Counted from the stretch's first letter, positions 9,779-18,582 are shown. The stretch: 64,000 nt of DNA from Streptomyces sp. I05A-00742 (GCF_013055795.1 NZ_JABETO010000013.1:117786-181785); one strand, 5' to 3'. Program-made: numbers and translations. Notes: generated by a model from the sequence alone, not told the origin.

Positions 9779-11845
9779 GTGGTGGCGGTTTCTGCGCGTG
9801 AGGCCCGGCTGGCGGCGGCCCGTGGAGGGAAGGTGGCGAGCGTGTCCGGCGAGGGGGCCGCCGCCGCACACCCGCTCGGCGGGATCGCCGGGAGCATGCC
9901 GTTCGACGGGGCGTCGGCCGACGTCGTCCCCGCGCTGGGCGGACGGGGCGGATCGGCCCCCGGCGGGCCCGGCACCCCCGGCTCGGGCGGCGGCGGCCCG
10001 GGCGGACCCGGCGGACAGGGACCGGGCGGCCCCGAAGGGCCGCGCGGCGGAGGGCCGGCGACCTCCTCACGGACGGGCCCCCGGCAGGACTACGACTACG
10101 CCGGATTCAGCAGACTGGCCGGGGAGTTGACGGAACCGCCCGCCGGAACCTACCGGGTGCGCTACCGGCGCCTGGTCGCCGGCGGCATCCGGGGGCAGCT
10201 CGGCGCCCTGCTGCTGGTGACCGCGGCGCCCCTGGTCTCCCTCGCCCTGCTGGTGTGGCTGATGCTGCCGGAACACTGGGTGGAGCGGCCGTTCATCAGC
10301 GACTGGGAACGTGCCGCGGACGCCGTGATGACGCTGTCGATCGGTCTGATCGAGGCCTTCCGCCTGATCAACGTCGTCTCCAACGCCCACGCCACCTGGG
10401 TGGCGCGCGACCCCGTACCGGTCCGGGCCCAGCCGGGCACCCGGGTGGCGTTCCTCACCAGCTTCGTACCGGGCAAGGAGCCGCTGTCCATGGTCCGCGC
10501 CACCCTGGAGGGCGCCGTCCGCGTCGAGCACGACGGGGTGCTGGACGTCTGGCTGCTCGACGAGGGCGACGACCCCGAGGTCAAACGGCTCTGCGAACGG
10601 CTCGGCGTACGCCACTTCACCCGCAAGGGCGTCGAGCGCTGGAACCAGCCCTCGGGATGCTTCCGGGCCCGCACCAAGCACGGCAACTACAACGCCTGGC
10701 TCGACGCGCACGGGGACGACTACGAGTTCATGGCCTGCGTGGACACCGACCACGTCCCGCTGCCCAACTTCCTGGAACGGATGATGGGGTACTTCCGCGA
10801 CCCCGACGTGGCCTTCGTGGTCGGCCCGCAGGTCTACGGCAACTACACGACGGCGGTCACCAAGGCCGCCGAGAGCCAGCAGTTCCTCTTCCACGCCCTC
10901 ATCCAGCGCGCGGGCAACGCGTACGGCGCGCCCATGTTCGTCGGGACCAGCAACTGCGTCCGGGTCAGCGTGCTCCGCCAGATCGGCGGACTCTACGACT
11001 CCATCACCGAGGACATGGCCACCGGCCTGGAGATCCACCGGCGCCGCAACCCCGCCACCGGCCGCCGCTGGCGGTCCGTCTACACCCCCGACGTGCTCGC
11101 GGTCGGGGAGGGCCCCTCCTCCTGGACGGACTTCTTCTCCCAGCAACTGCGCTGGTCGCGCGGGACCTACGAGACGCTGCTGCGCCAGTTCTGGCGCGCC
11201 GTGTGGACCATGTCGCCCGGACGGGTCGTCAACTACTCCCTGATGGTGGCCTATTACCCCATGGCCGCGATGAACTGGGTGCTTGGTGCGGTGTCCTGTG
11301 TCCTCTTCCTCGCCCTCGGCGCCTCCGGCATCAACGTCGAGTCCCAGGTGTGGCTGATGCTCTACAGCGACGCGGCGGCCCTCCAGATCGGCCTCTACGT
11401 CTGGAACCGCCGCCACAACGTCAGCCCCCACGAGCCGGCGGGCTCCTCCGGCACGGCCGGGATGCTGATGTCCGCCCTCTCCGCGCCCCTGTACGCCCGC
11501 TCCTTCGGCGAGGCACTGCTGCGCCGCCGCTCGCGGTTCGTCGTGACCCCCAAGGGCGACTCGGCCAGCCCGGACCGCGTGCTGACCTTCCGCACCCATC
11601 TGACGTGGGCCGCCGTCCTCGCGTTCGCGCTGCTCGCCTCGGTGGTGCTGAGCCACGCCCACACGGCCATGCGCGTCTGGGCCGTCCTGGGGCTGCTCAC
11701 CACGCTCATCCCGCTGGGCGTCTGGCAGGCGGGGCTGCTGGCGCAGCGCCGCCGGCCGGTGCCGGTGCCGGCGGACGCGGGCCAGGACGGCGGCGGGCCG
11801 GAGCCCGAGTCGGCCCGGCCGGTGGGGCAGCGGACGCCGGTCTAG
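9779..11845 (+). CDS. Membrane GT2 glycosyltransferase, cellulose-synthase-like (CslA type)
   Basis: A 688-residue processive beta-glycosyltransferase. A Gly/Pro-rich disordered N-terminus (about residues 30-100) is followed by two membrane helices (about 140-165 and 180-200). The catalytic domain has DEGDD, DTD (VDTDHV), TED (SITEDMATG) and QQLRW, which form the D,D,D,QxxRW signature. At least five C-terminal helices follow. It should polymerise a UDP-sugar and thread the product through its own channel. In S. coelicolor the comparable cslA is followed by the copper oxidase gene glxA; no glxA homologue follows here. The GTG at 9779 is used, although GGAGGGAAG just before an in-frame GTG at 9832 makes that start equally plausible. 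AT-rich promoter DNA lies immediately upstream. Confidence 0.88.
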   Translation: MVAVSAREARLAAARGGKVASVSGEGAAAAHPLGGIAGSMPFDGASADVVPALGGRGGSAPGGPGTPGSGGGGPGGPGGQGPGGPEGPRGGGPATSSRTGPRQDYDYAGFSRLAGELTEPPAGTYRVRYRRLVAGGIRGQLGALLLVTAAPLVSLALLVWLMLPEHWVERPFISDWERAADAVMTLSIGLIEAFRLINVVSNAHATWVARDPVPVRAQPGTRVAFLTSFVPGKEPLSMVRATLEGAVRVEHDGVLDVWLLDEGDDPEVKRLCERLGVRHFTRKGVERWNQPSGCFRARTKHGNYNAWLDAHGDDYEFMACVDTDHVPLPNFLERMMGYFRDPDVAFVVGPQVYGNYTTAVTKAAESQQFLFHALIQRAGNAYGAPMFVGTSNCVRVSVLRQIGGLYDSITEDMATGLEIHRRRNPATGRRWRSVYTPDVLAVGEGPSSWTDFFSQQLRWSRGTYETLLRQFWRAVWTMSPGRVVNYSLMVAYYPMAAMNWVLGAVSCVLFLALGASGINVESQVWLMLYSDAAALQIGLYVWNRRHNVSPHEPAGSSGTAGMLMSALSAPLYARSFGEALLRRRSRFVVTPKGDSASPDRVLTFRTHLTWAAVLAFALLASVVLSHAHTAMRVWAVLGLLTTLIPLGVWQAGLLAQRRRPVPVPADAGQDGGGPEPESARPVGQRTPV

Positions 11846-11892
11846 ACGGCGCCCGGCCCGGTGGCGGCCAGGGACGCCGTGCGCTGTCCTCG

Positions 11893-12058
11893 GTGCCGAA
11901 CGCGCGCAGGAAGGTGCCGACGGCGCCGCCCGCGGAACCGCTGAGCGCCTTCGTCCGGTACGAGCGGATCGGGCTGGACGACCCGTCGTTCGACCCGGCG
12001 GCCGCGGAACGGCTGCACGAGGCGACGGAACGGATGCTGCTGGGGCTCCGAGCCGGGG
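11893..12058 (+). pseudogene. Coding-like fragment with no natural stop before the next gene
   Basis: A frame beginning at a GTG at 11893 reads with natural composition (EPLSAFVRYERIGLDDPSF and AAAERLHEATERMLLGL) for about 55 residues and then runs into the antisense of the VOC gene, where it becomes Arg-rich nonsense. It looks like the truncated N-terminal part of a helical protein. No family was recognised. It may instead be a chance open frame. Confidence 0.25.
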
Positions 12059-12451
12059 TCAGCGGCCGCCGTGGATGCAGAACGGCTGGCCGGACGGGTC
12101 GAGGAGGACGGTCCAGTGTCCGCCGCCGGGCTGGTGGGCGGGCTTGGTGGCCCCGAGCTCCAGCAGCCGCTCCTCCGCCGCCGTCACGTCGTCGAACACC
12201 AGGTCCATATGGAAGGGGAGTTCGTCCTTCGGCCAGTCGGGGGCGGTGAAGGAGTCGGATGTGTGGAAGAGGTATATCGCGCCCTTGACGGAGAAGGCGA
12301 CGGCGACGTCGTTGCCCTCCGCGTCGGGGTAGGCCTGGCTGACCTCGGTGCCGAGGGCGGTGGCGTAGAACTCGGCGAGCTCACGGCCGTCCCGGGCCCA
12401 GAAGGCGTGGCAGAGGATCTTCCCGGACAGGGGCTTGGCGGTGCTGGTCAT
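12059..12451 (-). CDS. VOC superfamily protein (PhnB/DUF1428-like fold)
   Basis: A 130-residue protein. The N-terminal module begins near residue 13 (CHAFWARDGRELAEFYATAL) and the C-terminal module includes HMDLVFDDVTAAEERLLELG and a closing VLLDPSGQPFCIH, the usual pattern of bacterial VOC proteins. The start at 12451 has AAGGAAG nine bases upstream. It follows the NAD(P)-binding gene on the same strand with 47 bp between, so the two are probably co-transcribed and controlled by the divergent WYL regulator. The substrate is unknown. Confidence 0.87.
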   Translation of the reverse strand: MTSTAKPLSGKILCHAFWARDGRELAEFYATALGTEVSQAYPDAEGNDVAVAFSVKGAIYLFHTSDSFTAPDWPKDELPFHMDLVFDDVTAAEERLLELGATKPAHQPGGGHWTVLLDPSGQPFCIHGGR

Positions 12452-12498
12452 GGTGCTTCCTTCGCGGGTGGTGGTTCCGGAGGTGGCGCGCGCCGGGT

Positions 12499-13218
12499 TC
12501 AGCGCACGACCTTGATGCCGAAGTGGCCGCCGAACTGCTGACCGAGGCCGAAGCCGATGGCGGAGTGCATATGGGCGTACATCTCCATGCCGCGGGCGCA
12601 CACCAGCGGGCCCAGGTCGAGGATGTCGGTCCAGCCGTACTCCTTCAGCAGTCCGGTGACCCGCTGCTTGGCGTCGGGGTGGTCGCCGGCGACGAACATG
12701 GTGTGGTCGCCGCCCCCGACAGCCCGGGGGTTGACGACGGTGTCCTGTTCCTGGGTGACGAACGACTTGACGACCTTGACGTCCGGCAGCGCCCGCTGGA
12801 TCTGCTCGCCGAGGCTGTCGGTGTCGCACGGGTCGAGCTTCGGCATGACTCCCCAGGGGGTCGGCCAGGGGTGCTCGACCTCGGGGTTGTAGACGAAGGG
12901 GACGGCGTAGTCGACGAGCGTCCTGCCGGCGAGCCGGTCGGCGACGGCGGACAGGGCGGCGACGGCGTTGTGGCCGTCGATGCCGTTGATGACCAGCTCG
13001 TCGGCGGCGGCCGCGGCCTCTCCGAAGGTGCGCAGGGTGATGCCGGGATGGTCGGCGAGCCACTGGCCGTAGGGCGGGGTGCCCATCATGTCGGGCTCGG
13101 TGCGGGCCAGGGTGGCCTCGGGGTCACGGGTGCCGACGTACACCTCGTGGCCGAGCTCGACGAGTTTGGCGGCGTGCGCGCGGCCACCGGCGCCGGTACC
13201 GAGAACTGCGATTTTCAT
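12499..13218 (-). CDS. NAD(P)-binding oxidoreductase of the F420-reductase/ProC type
   Basis: A 239-residue protein beginning with KIAVLGTGAGGRAHAAKLVELGHEV, a GxGxxG Rossmann fold followed by a VGTRDPE loop, as in NPD-type proteins (pfam03807: F420:NADPH oxidoreductase and pyrroline-carboxylate reductase N-domains). The rest (GIDGHNAVAAL, VVKSFVTQEQDTV, PDAKQRVTGLL) matches short actinobacterial members annotated as NADPH-dependent F420 reductase. GGGAGG precedes the ATG at 13218. It is the first gene of the leftward operon that ends with the VOC gene. An inverted repeat at 13271-13287 sits in its promoter, shared with the WYL regulator. Confidence 0.82.
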   Translation of the reverse strand: MKIAVLGTGAGGRAHAAKLVELGHEVYVGTRDPEATLARTEPDMMGTPPYGQWLADHPGITLRTFGEAAAAADELVINGIDGHNAVAALSAVADRLAGRTLVDYAVPFVYNPEVEHPWPTPWGVMPKLDPCDTDSLGEQIQRALPDVKVVKSFVTQEQDTVVNPRAVGGGDHTMFVAGDHPDAKQRVTGLLKEYGWTDILDLGPLVCARGMEMYAHMHSAIGFGLGQQFGGHFGIKVVR

Positions 13219-13270
13219 GGGGAAACCTCCCACTTTGTTCGTTCGGACGGATCCACAGTAGGAGGCTTTC

Positions 13271-13287
13271 AGGACAATCCATGTCCT
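13271..13287. promoter_or_regulatory. Operator-like inverted repeat AGGACA-N5-TGTCCT
   Basis: A perfect 6-bp inverted repeat with a 5-bp spacer lies in the 92-bp region between the divergent NAD(P)-binding and WYL genes. Its place suggests it is the binding site of the WYL regulator. It overlaps an ATG at 13281 that would otherwise be a start candidate, which favours the ATG at 13311 for the regulator. Confidence 0.6.
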
Positions 13288-13310
13288 TTGATGTGGGCAT
13301 AGTGGGTGTC

Positions 13311-14285
13311 ATGACGAGCGACATGACCGCCCGTATGCTGCGGCTGCTGTCCCTGCTGCAGACCCGGCGGGAATGGTCCGGCTCCGACCTGGCCGAACGG
13401 CTGGACGTGACCGTGCGCACCGTCCGCCGCGACATCGACCGGCTCCGCGAGCTGGGCTACCCCGTCGACAGCGCCCGCGGCCACGCCGGCGGCTACCGTC
13501 TGGCCTCCGGGACGGACCTGCCGCCCCTCCTGCTGGACGACGACGAGGCCGTCGCCGTCGCCGTCGCCCTGCGCACCGCCGCCGGTGGCCTGGCCGGCAT
13601 CGAGGAGACCGCCCTGCGGGCCCTGGCCAAGCTGGAGCAGGTCCTTCCCCGTCGACTGCGCGGGCGGGTCACCGCCCTCCAGGAGTCCGTCGCAGGCATC
13701 ACCTGGGAGAGCCGGGGGCCGCGCGCCGACCCCGCGCTTCTGGCCACGCTCGCCGTCGCCTGCCGGGACCACGAGATCCTCGGCTTCGACTACACCACCC
13801 GCCAGGGGACGGCCTCTCCGCGTCGCGCCGAGCCCTGCCACCTCGTCGCCTCCGGCGACCTCTGGTACCTCCTCGCCCACGACACCGACAGGGACGACTG
13901 GCGCCTCTTCCGCCTCGACCGCATCAGCAGGCCCGTTCCCACCGGCCGCCGCGTCCCGCCCCGCCCGGTCCCCGGCGACGACCCCGCCGCCTTCGTCGCC
14001 GCCCGGCTGTCCGCCGCCCCCACCCGGCACCGCGCCGTCGCCACCGTCCACGCCCCGGCCGACCACGTCCGCGCCCGCACCCGCGGCCTGGCCACCCGCC
14101 TCCGGCCCGTCGACGACGCCACCTGTCGCGTCGACGTCTCCGACGACTCCCTGCCCCGCATCGCCCGGACCCTCGCCGGACTCGACACCGACTACACCCT
14201 CGACGCCGACCCCGCCGTCCTCGCCCACCTCCGCGCGGCCGCCCACCGCACCCTGCGCGCCACGGGCGGCCCCCAGGAAGGCTGA
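13311..14285 (+). CDS. WYL-domain transcriptional regulator (YafY type)
   Basis: A 324-residue regulator. The N-terminal winged HTH (about residues 5-60) includes MLRLLSLLQTRREWSGSDLA and VTVRTVRRDIDRLRELGY with the following HAGGYRL wing. The WYL domain (about 140-215) contains LGFDYTTRQG and DLWYLLAHD. A C-terminal WCX-like extension ends with LARTLAGLDTDYTLD-type sequence. Such proteins usually control a divergent operon in response to an unknown ligand. The likely targets are the NAD(P)-binding and VOC genes through the inverted repeat at 13271-13287. The ATG at 13281 is the alternative start. Confidence 0.9.
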   Translation: MTSDMTARMLRLLSLLQTRREWSGSDLAERLDVTVRTVRRDIDRLRELGYPVDSARGHAGGYRLASGTDLPPLLLDDDEAVAVAVALRTAAGGLAGIEETALRALAKLEQVLPRRLRGRVTALQESVAGITWESRGPRADPALLATLAVACRDHEILGFDYTTRQGTASPRRAEPCHLVASGDLWYLLAHDTDRDDWRLFRLDRISRPVPTGRRVPPRPVPGDDPAAFVAARLSAAPTRHRAVATVHAPADHVRARTRGLATRLRPVDDATCRVDVSDDSLPRIARTLAGLDTDYTLDADPAVLAHLRAAAHRTLRATGGPQEG

Positions 14286-14298
14286 ACCGGCGGGCGCG

Positions 14299-15594
14299 TC
14301 AGGGACCCGGCGCCGGAGGCACCGCCGGCCGGGCCACCGGGGGCGGTGGCGCCGGAGCGGGGGTGACGACGGGGGCCGCTGGGACCGCTTGGGGTGGCGG
14401 GGCGGACGCGGGGGCCGGGGCGGCCGGGGGCGGGGTCACCGGTGGTGCCGGGGGCGCCTGTTGGGCCGTCGGCGGGGGAGAGGTGACCGGTGCCGCCGGC
14501 GCGGGCGCCGGGTTCGCGGGCTGCTGCTGTTGCTGCGGGACGGCGGCGGGCGGCGGGGGCTCCGACGGCCGGGTGGGGGCCGTCGTCGCCAGGGCGAGCG
14601 CGTACTCGGCCCACCAGTGGCCCGCCGGGGGCGCGCCCCGGCAGGAGCCGTCCGACTCCCCGGGGCGCTTGACCCACACCAGGGCGTCGACCAGGGGGAC
14701 ACCGGTGGCCGTGGTGGGCGCCGCCCCGAGGGCGCGGCCGGGCGGGTTGCACCACGTCTCGTCGCCGTCCTGCTCCTGGTCCTGCTTACGGGGGAGCGGG
14801 CCGTTGCCGTTGCGGCTGGTGTCGATGATGTAGTGGGCCCCGCCGAGCAGGGCGGACAGCCGGTCCCCGTACGCCCGGGTGACGTCCGTGGTGTGGAAGT
14901 TCGACACGTTCAGGGCGAATCCGTCGGCCCCGCCCACCCCCGACTCCTTCAGCAGACCGGCCAGGCGCTGCTGGTCGGAGACCCAGCCGGCGTTGCCCGC
15001 GTCGAGGTACACCCGGGTCCTGGGCAGCGCCTTGAAGGCCCGTACCGCCTCCGCGAGCAGCCCCGGCCGTTCCGCCGCCGCGTCCGGCGGGGACGCGCAG
15101 CCCGAGGCCAGGTGGGCCAGGGCGTCCGGTTCCAGCACCACCCAGGCCGGGCGCCCGCCGATGCCCTGCGCCGCGCGGGCCACCCACCGGCGGTACGCCG
15201 CCGCGTCGGCGGCACCGCCCGAGGAGTACTGGCCGCAGTCGCGGTGCGGGATGTTGTAGGCCACCAACAGCGGTACGCGGCGCGAGCGTTGGGCCGCGCG
15301 CGTGACCTGCTCCGCCTGGGCCCGCGGATCGTCGCCCGTCAGCCAGACCGCGGCCGGCCGGTCGGAGATGCGCCGCAGCGCCTCCGCGTCGTCCTCACGA
15401 CCGCGTTCCTCCCAGACCCGCACCTGCCGGGCCGCTCGGCCGAGCGGGTCGACCCAGAACGGTGACTGCGCGACGCCGTCCACGGCGTCCGCCCGCCCCG
15501 GACAGAGCGGCAGACACACCGCGCCCGCGCTCGCCAGCAGGACGGCGCTCCGGCGGGCGCGGAGGAGCGCGCGGCGTGTGCGCGGCCTGAGCAT
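14299..15594 (-). CDS. Secreted glycoside hydrolase family 6 (cellulase-type) with Pro-rich C-terminal tail
   Basis: A 431-residue exported enzyme. A twin-Arg-containing signal region (RRALLRARRSAVLLASAG) leads into the GH6 fold. Recognisable motifs are QSPFWVDPLG, LVAYNIPHRDCGQYSSGG, VVLEPDAL and FALNVSNFHTT, followed by IIDTSRNGNGP and a WVKRPGESDG catalytic-acid region. The catalytic domain ends near residue 330. The last 100 residues are nearly all Pro/Ala with PQQQQQP, resembling the linker that normally joins a CBM, yet no CBM follows. It hydrolyses beta-1,4-glucan in the family. GAGAGGTGG precedes the ATG at 15594. It converges on the WYL gene with a 13-bp gap. Confidence 0.9.
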   Translation of the reverse strand: MLRPRTRRALLRARRSAVLLASAGAVCLPLCPGRADAVDGVAQSPFWVDPLGRAARQVRVWEERGREDDAEALRRISDRPAAVWLTGDDPRAQAEQVTRAAQRSRRVPLLVAYNIPHRDCGQYSSGGAADAAAYRRWVARAAQGIGGRPAWVVLEPDALAHLASGCASPPDAAAERPGLLAEAVRAFKALPRTRVYLDAGNAGWVSDQQRLAGLLKESGVGGADGFALNVSNFHTTDVTRAYGDRLSALLGGAHYIIDTSRNGNGPLPRKQDQEQDGDETWCNPPGRALGAAPTTATGVPLVDALVWVKRPGESDGSCRGAPPAGHWWAEYALALATTAPTRPSEPPPPAAVPQQQQQPANPAPAPAAPVTSPPPTAQQAPPAPPVTPPPAAPAPASAPPPQAVPAAPVVTPAPAPPPPVARPAVPPAPGP

Positions 15595-15767
15595 GGAGTC
15601 CACCTCTCGCCTGGGCGTCATCGGGTGCTACCAGGCTGTGACCTGTCGGTGCGTCAGGTCCTGTTCTGTTGCGCCGGGCGGGGTGGGCGCTGCGCCGTAC
15701 GGGGGCATGCGGGGGCCCTGCCGGGCCGCTTCGGTGGGTGCTTCCCCCATCCCGCCCCTTCCCGTAA

Positions 15768-15840
15768 CCGGGGGCTTCGCCCCCGGCCCCCCGGGACCGC
15801 GCCGCGCGCGGTGTCCTCGAACGCCGGACAGGCTGATCCA
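15768..15840. repeat. Streptomyces-type dispersed intergenic repeat with hairpin
   Basis: CCGGGGGC-TTC-GCCCCCGG at 15768-15786 forms an 8-bp hairpin, followed by a GC-rich part and the stretch CTCGAACGCCGGACAGGCTG. This motif is recalled from many streptomycete intergenic regions. It fills the gap between the ligase stop and the GH6 start and could also act as a terminator. Confidence 0.5.
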
Positions 15841-15871
15841 GCCCGTCCGCCACCGGCCCGCCGGACAGGCC

Positions 15872-16933
15872 CTAACCGCCCAGCACTTCCGCCAGGTCGT
15901 ACGACACCGGCTCCTCCAGCTGCGCGTACGCGCACTCGTGGGGCTCGCGGTCCGGCCGCCAGCGGCGGAACCGGGCGGTGTGCCGGAAGCGGTCGCCCTG
16001 CATGTGGTCGTACGCCACCTCGCAGACCCGCTCGGGGCGCAGCGGCAGCCAGGAGAGGTCCTTCTTGCCCGTCCAGCGGCTGGGGCCGCCCGGCAGCCGG
16101 GACGTGGCCTGGGCCTCCGCGCTGGCCCAGTCCTCCCAGGGGTGCCCCTCGGCGGTGGGCATACGGAGGGGTTCCAGCTCCTCCATCAGCTCCTGACGGC
16201 GTTTCATGGGGAAGGCGCCGCACACCCCGACGTGCTGGAGCCGTCCGCTGTCGTCGTACAGGCCCAGCAGCAGCGAGCCGACCACCGGCCCGCTCTTGTG
16301 CAGGCGCATCCCCGCGACGACGCAGTCGGCGGTCCGCTCGTGCTTGACCTTGACCATCACGCGCTCACCGGGCCGGTAGGGCAGGTCCGGCGGTTTGGCG
16401 ATCACGCCGTCCAGGCCCGCTCCCTCGTACTGCCGGAACCAGCCCCGCGCGACGTCGAGTTCGTAGGTGACGGGGGCGGTGAACACCGGGTCGGAGGCGT
16501 CGCGGAGCGCTTCCTCCAGCGCGTGCCGGCGCTCGCGCTGCGGTGTGGACATCAGCGACGCGTCGCCCAGCGCCAGCAGGTCGAAGGCGACGAACCCGGC
16601 GGGGGTGACCTCGGCCAGATGGCGTACCCGGGAGGCGGCCGGGTGGATGCGTTCCAGCAGCGCGTCGAAGTCCAGCCGTCCGGCGCGGGCGACGACGATC
16701 TCGCCGTCCAGGACGCAGCGTTCCGGCAGGTGCTCCTTCAGCGCCCGCACCAGCTCGGGGAAGTAGCGGGTCAGCGGCCGGCCGGAACGGCTGCCGATCT
16801 CCAGCTCGTCGCGGTCCCGGAAGACGACGGCCCGGAAACCGTCCCACTTGGCCTCGTACTGCATGCCCGGGGGGATCGTCGCCGCGGGCTTGGCCAGCAT
16901 CGGCTCCACGGGCGGCATCACCGGAAGGTCCAT
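15872..16933 (-). CDS. ATP-dependent DNA ligase (LigC/LigD ligase-domain type)
   Basis: A 353-residue ligase. The nucleotidyl-transfer motif I is EAKWDGFRAV with its catalytic Lys near residue 28. Later motifs include LDGEIVV, FVAFDLLAL, GLDGVIAKPPDLPYRPG and MVKVKHERTADCVV. The OB-fold domain follows (VGSLLLGLYDDSGRLQHVG). The polymerase partner is divergent, 78 bp away. In many actinobacteria these two activities are separate genes instead of one LigD. The role is sealing double-strand breaks in non-homologous end joining together with Ku. No ku gene occurs in the window. The ATG at 16933 begins MDLPVMPPVEPML. Confidence 0.92.
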   Translation of the reverse strand: MDLPVMPPVEPMLAKPAATIPPGMQYEAKWDGFRAVVFRDRDELEIGSRSGRPLTRYFPELVRALKEHLPERCVLDGEIVVARAGRLDFDALLERIHPAASRVRHLAEVTPAGFVAFDLLALGDASLMSTPQRERRHALEEALRDASDPVFTAPVTYELDVARGWFRQYEGAGLDGVIAKPPDLPYRPGERVMVKVKHERTADCVVAGMRLHKSGPVVGSLLLGLYDDSGRLQHVGVCGAFPMKRRQELMEELEPLRMPTAEGHPWEDWASAEAQATSRLPGGPSRWTGKKDLSWLPLRPERVCEVAYDHMQGDRFRHTARFRRWRPDREPHECAYAQLEEPVSYDLAEVLGG

Positions 16934-17011
16934 GATCCCGATTGTGCGGGCGCCGGTGCCGCCCCGCCCGCCGACAGGCGCCCGCCCCCTCGGACGCCTT
17001 AGCGTGGCCGC

Positions 17012-18061
17012 ATGGCAGAGACGCTGGAGCTCACCGTCGGCGAGCGGACGGTACGGCTGTCCAACCCGGAGAAGGTCTACTTCCCGGAGCGCGGCTACAC
17101 CAAGTACGACGTCGCCCGCTACTACCTGAGCGTCGGCGACGGCATCCTCCGGGCCCTGCGCGACCGGCCGACCACCTTGGAGCGCTACCCCGACGGCGTG
17201 GAGGGCGAGTCCTTCTTCCAGAAGCGGGCGCCCAAGAACCTCCCGGAATGGATCCCCACCGGCCGGATCGCGTTCCCCAGCGGCCGGTACGCGGACGAGA
17301 TCTGTCCGACGGAGACCGCGGCCGTCCTCTGGGCCGCCAACCTCGGCTGCCTCACCTTCCACCCCTGGCCCGTCCGGCGGGAGGACACCGACCACCCGGA
17401 CGAGCTGCGCATCGACCTCGACCCGCAGCCCGGCACCGGGTACGACGACGCCGTGCGCGCCGCGCTCGCGCTCCGGGAGCTCCTGGACGGGCTGGGCCTG
17501 GCCGGCTGGCCGAAGACCTCGGGCGGCCGGGGCCTGCACGTCTTCGTGCCCATCGCCCCGCGCTGGACCTTCGTCCAGGTGCGCCGGGCGGCCATCGCCG
17601 TCGCCCGGGAGCTGGAGCGGCGGATGCCGGACCGGGTCACCTCGGCGTGGTGGAAGGAGGAGCGCGGGGCCAAGATCTTCGTGGACTACAACCAGACCGC
17701 CCGCGACCGCACCATCGCCAGCGCCTACTCGGTACGGCCCCGCCCGCACGCCCCCGTCTCCGCGCCGCTCCGCTGGGAGGAGCTGGAGAGCGCCGTCCCC
17801 GAGGACTTCGACATCACCACCATGCCCGCCCGCTACGCCGAGCTCGGCGACGTCCACGCGGACATGGCGGACCACGCCTGCACCCTGGACGCCGCCCTGG
17901 AGCTCGCCGCGCGCGACGAGCGCGAGCACGGCCTCGGCGACCTGCCGTACCCGCCGGAGCACCCGAAGATGAAGGGCGAGCCCAAGCGCGTCCAGCCGAG
18001 CAGGGCCAAGAAGCCGAAGGACCAGAAGGACCGGAAGGGCGAGGCGGCGGAAGGGAAATGA
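17012..18061 (+). CDS. ligD: LigD-type NHEJ polymerase/primase domain protein
   Basis: A 349-residue archaeo-eukaryotic primase-fold polymerase, PolDom of LigD. Typical segments are LSNPEKVYFPERGYTKYDVA, KRAPKNLPEW, the metal-binding RIDLDPQPG (DxD), SGGRGLHVFVP with the conserved His, and KIFVDYNQ. The Lys-rich C-terminus (about residues 315-349) is disordered. It fills gaps with ribonucleotides at broken ends for end joining. It is divergent from the ligase gene and both probably share the short promoter region. LigD nuclease and ligase domains are absent from this polypeptide, so the symbol refers to the polymerase part only. Confidence 0.9.
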   Translation: MAETLELTVGERTVRLSNPEKVYFPERGYTKYDVARYYLSVGDGILRALRDRPTTLERYPDGVEGESFFQKRAPKNLPEWIPTGRIAFPSGRYADEICPTETAAVLWAANLGCLTFHPWPVRREDTDHPDELRIDLDPQPGTGYDDAVRAALALRELLDGLGLAGWPKTSGGRGLHVFVPIAPRWTFVQVRRAAIAVARELERRMPDRVTSAWWKEERGAKIFVDYNQTARDRTIASAYSVRPRPHAPVSAPLRWEELESAVPEDFDITTMPARYAELGDVHADMADHACTLDAALELAARDEREHGLGDLPYPPEHPKMKGEPKRVQPSRAKKPKDQKDRKGEAAEGK

Positions 18062-18180
18062 GCGGGCGGATACGGCTGATGGTGTGTCAGACGGACTCAT
18101 CACCCGTTCTCCGCGTTTATCCGGGCATCGCGGGTGGAACCTGGGCAATGCTCTGTTCCACCTCGTCCAAGAGGAGTTCC

Positions 18181-18582
18181 ATGTCCAGGAGACTCGCGAC
18201 CCGTGCCGGCCGGCTCGCCGTCGGCGTGCTGGCGGCCGCCGCGGCGGGCTTTTCGCTGTTGACCGCACCGGCCCAGGCGGCGCCGGACGCCGCGGTCCGC
18301 CCGTACGGCACGGTCAGCGCCCGCACCGGCGTCAACGAGCGCACCCAGCCGAGCACCGACGCCACCGTGCGCGGCATCCTGCGCCACCGGATCCAGATCG
18401 GACTGCGCTGCAAGGTTCGTGCGCAGGACATCGCCGGCAACAACGTCTGGTACATGCTGCGGGACCGTCAGACCTGGGTCGCGGCGAAGTACATCGAGAA
18501 CGCCGGGGACATCCCCTACTGCCGGATGCTCAACCGCAGCGCCGTGGACGACAGCGCCGAGTCGCGCAACGCCATGGGCTGA
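18181..18582 (+). CDS. Secreted protein with bacterial SH3-like domain
   Basis: A 133-residue secreted protein. The signal peptide (GVLAAAAAGFSLLTAPAQAA) has a likely cleavage site after AQA near residue 36. The mature part contains GTVSARTGVNERTQPSTDA followed by GLRCKV..QDIAGNNVWYML and TWVAAKYIEN, the pattern of SH3b domains that bind cell-wall peptides. GAGGAG precedes the ATG. A strong terminator hairpin at 18595 follows. The role is probably wall-associated; no partner can be named. Confidence 0.82.
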   Translation: MSRRLATRAGRLAVGVLAAAAAGFSLLTAPAQAAPDAAVRPYGTVSARTGVNERTQPSTDATVRGILRHRIQIGLRCKVRAQDIAGNNVWYMLRDRQTWVAAKYIENAGDIPYCRMLNRSAVDDSAESRNAMG

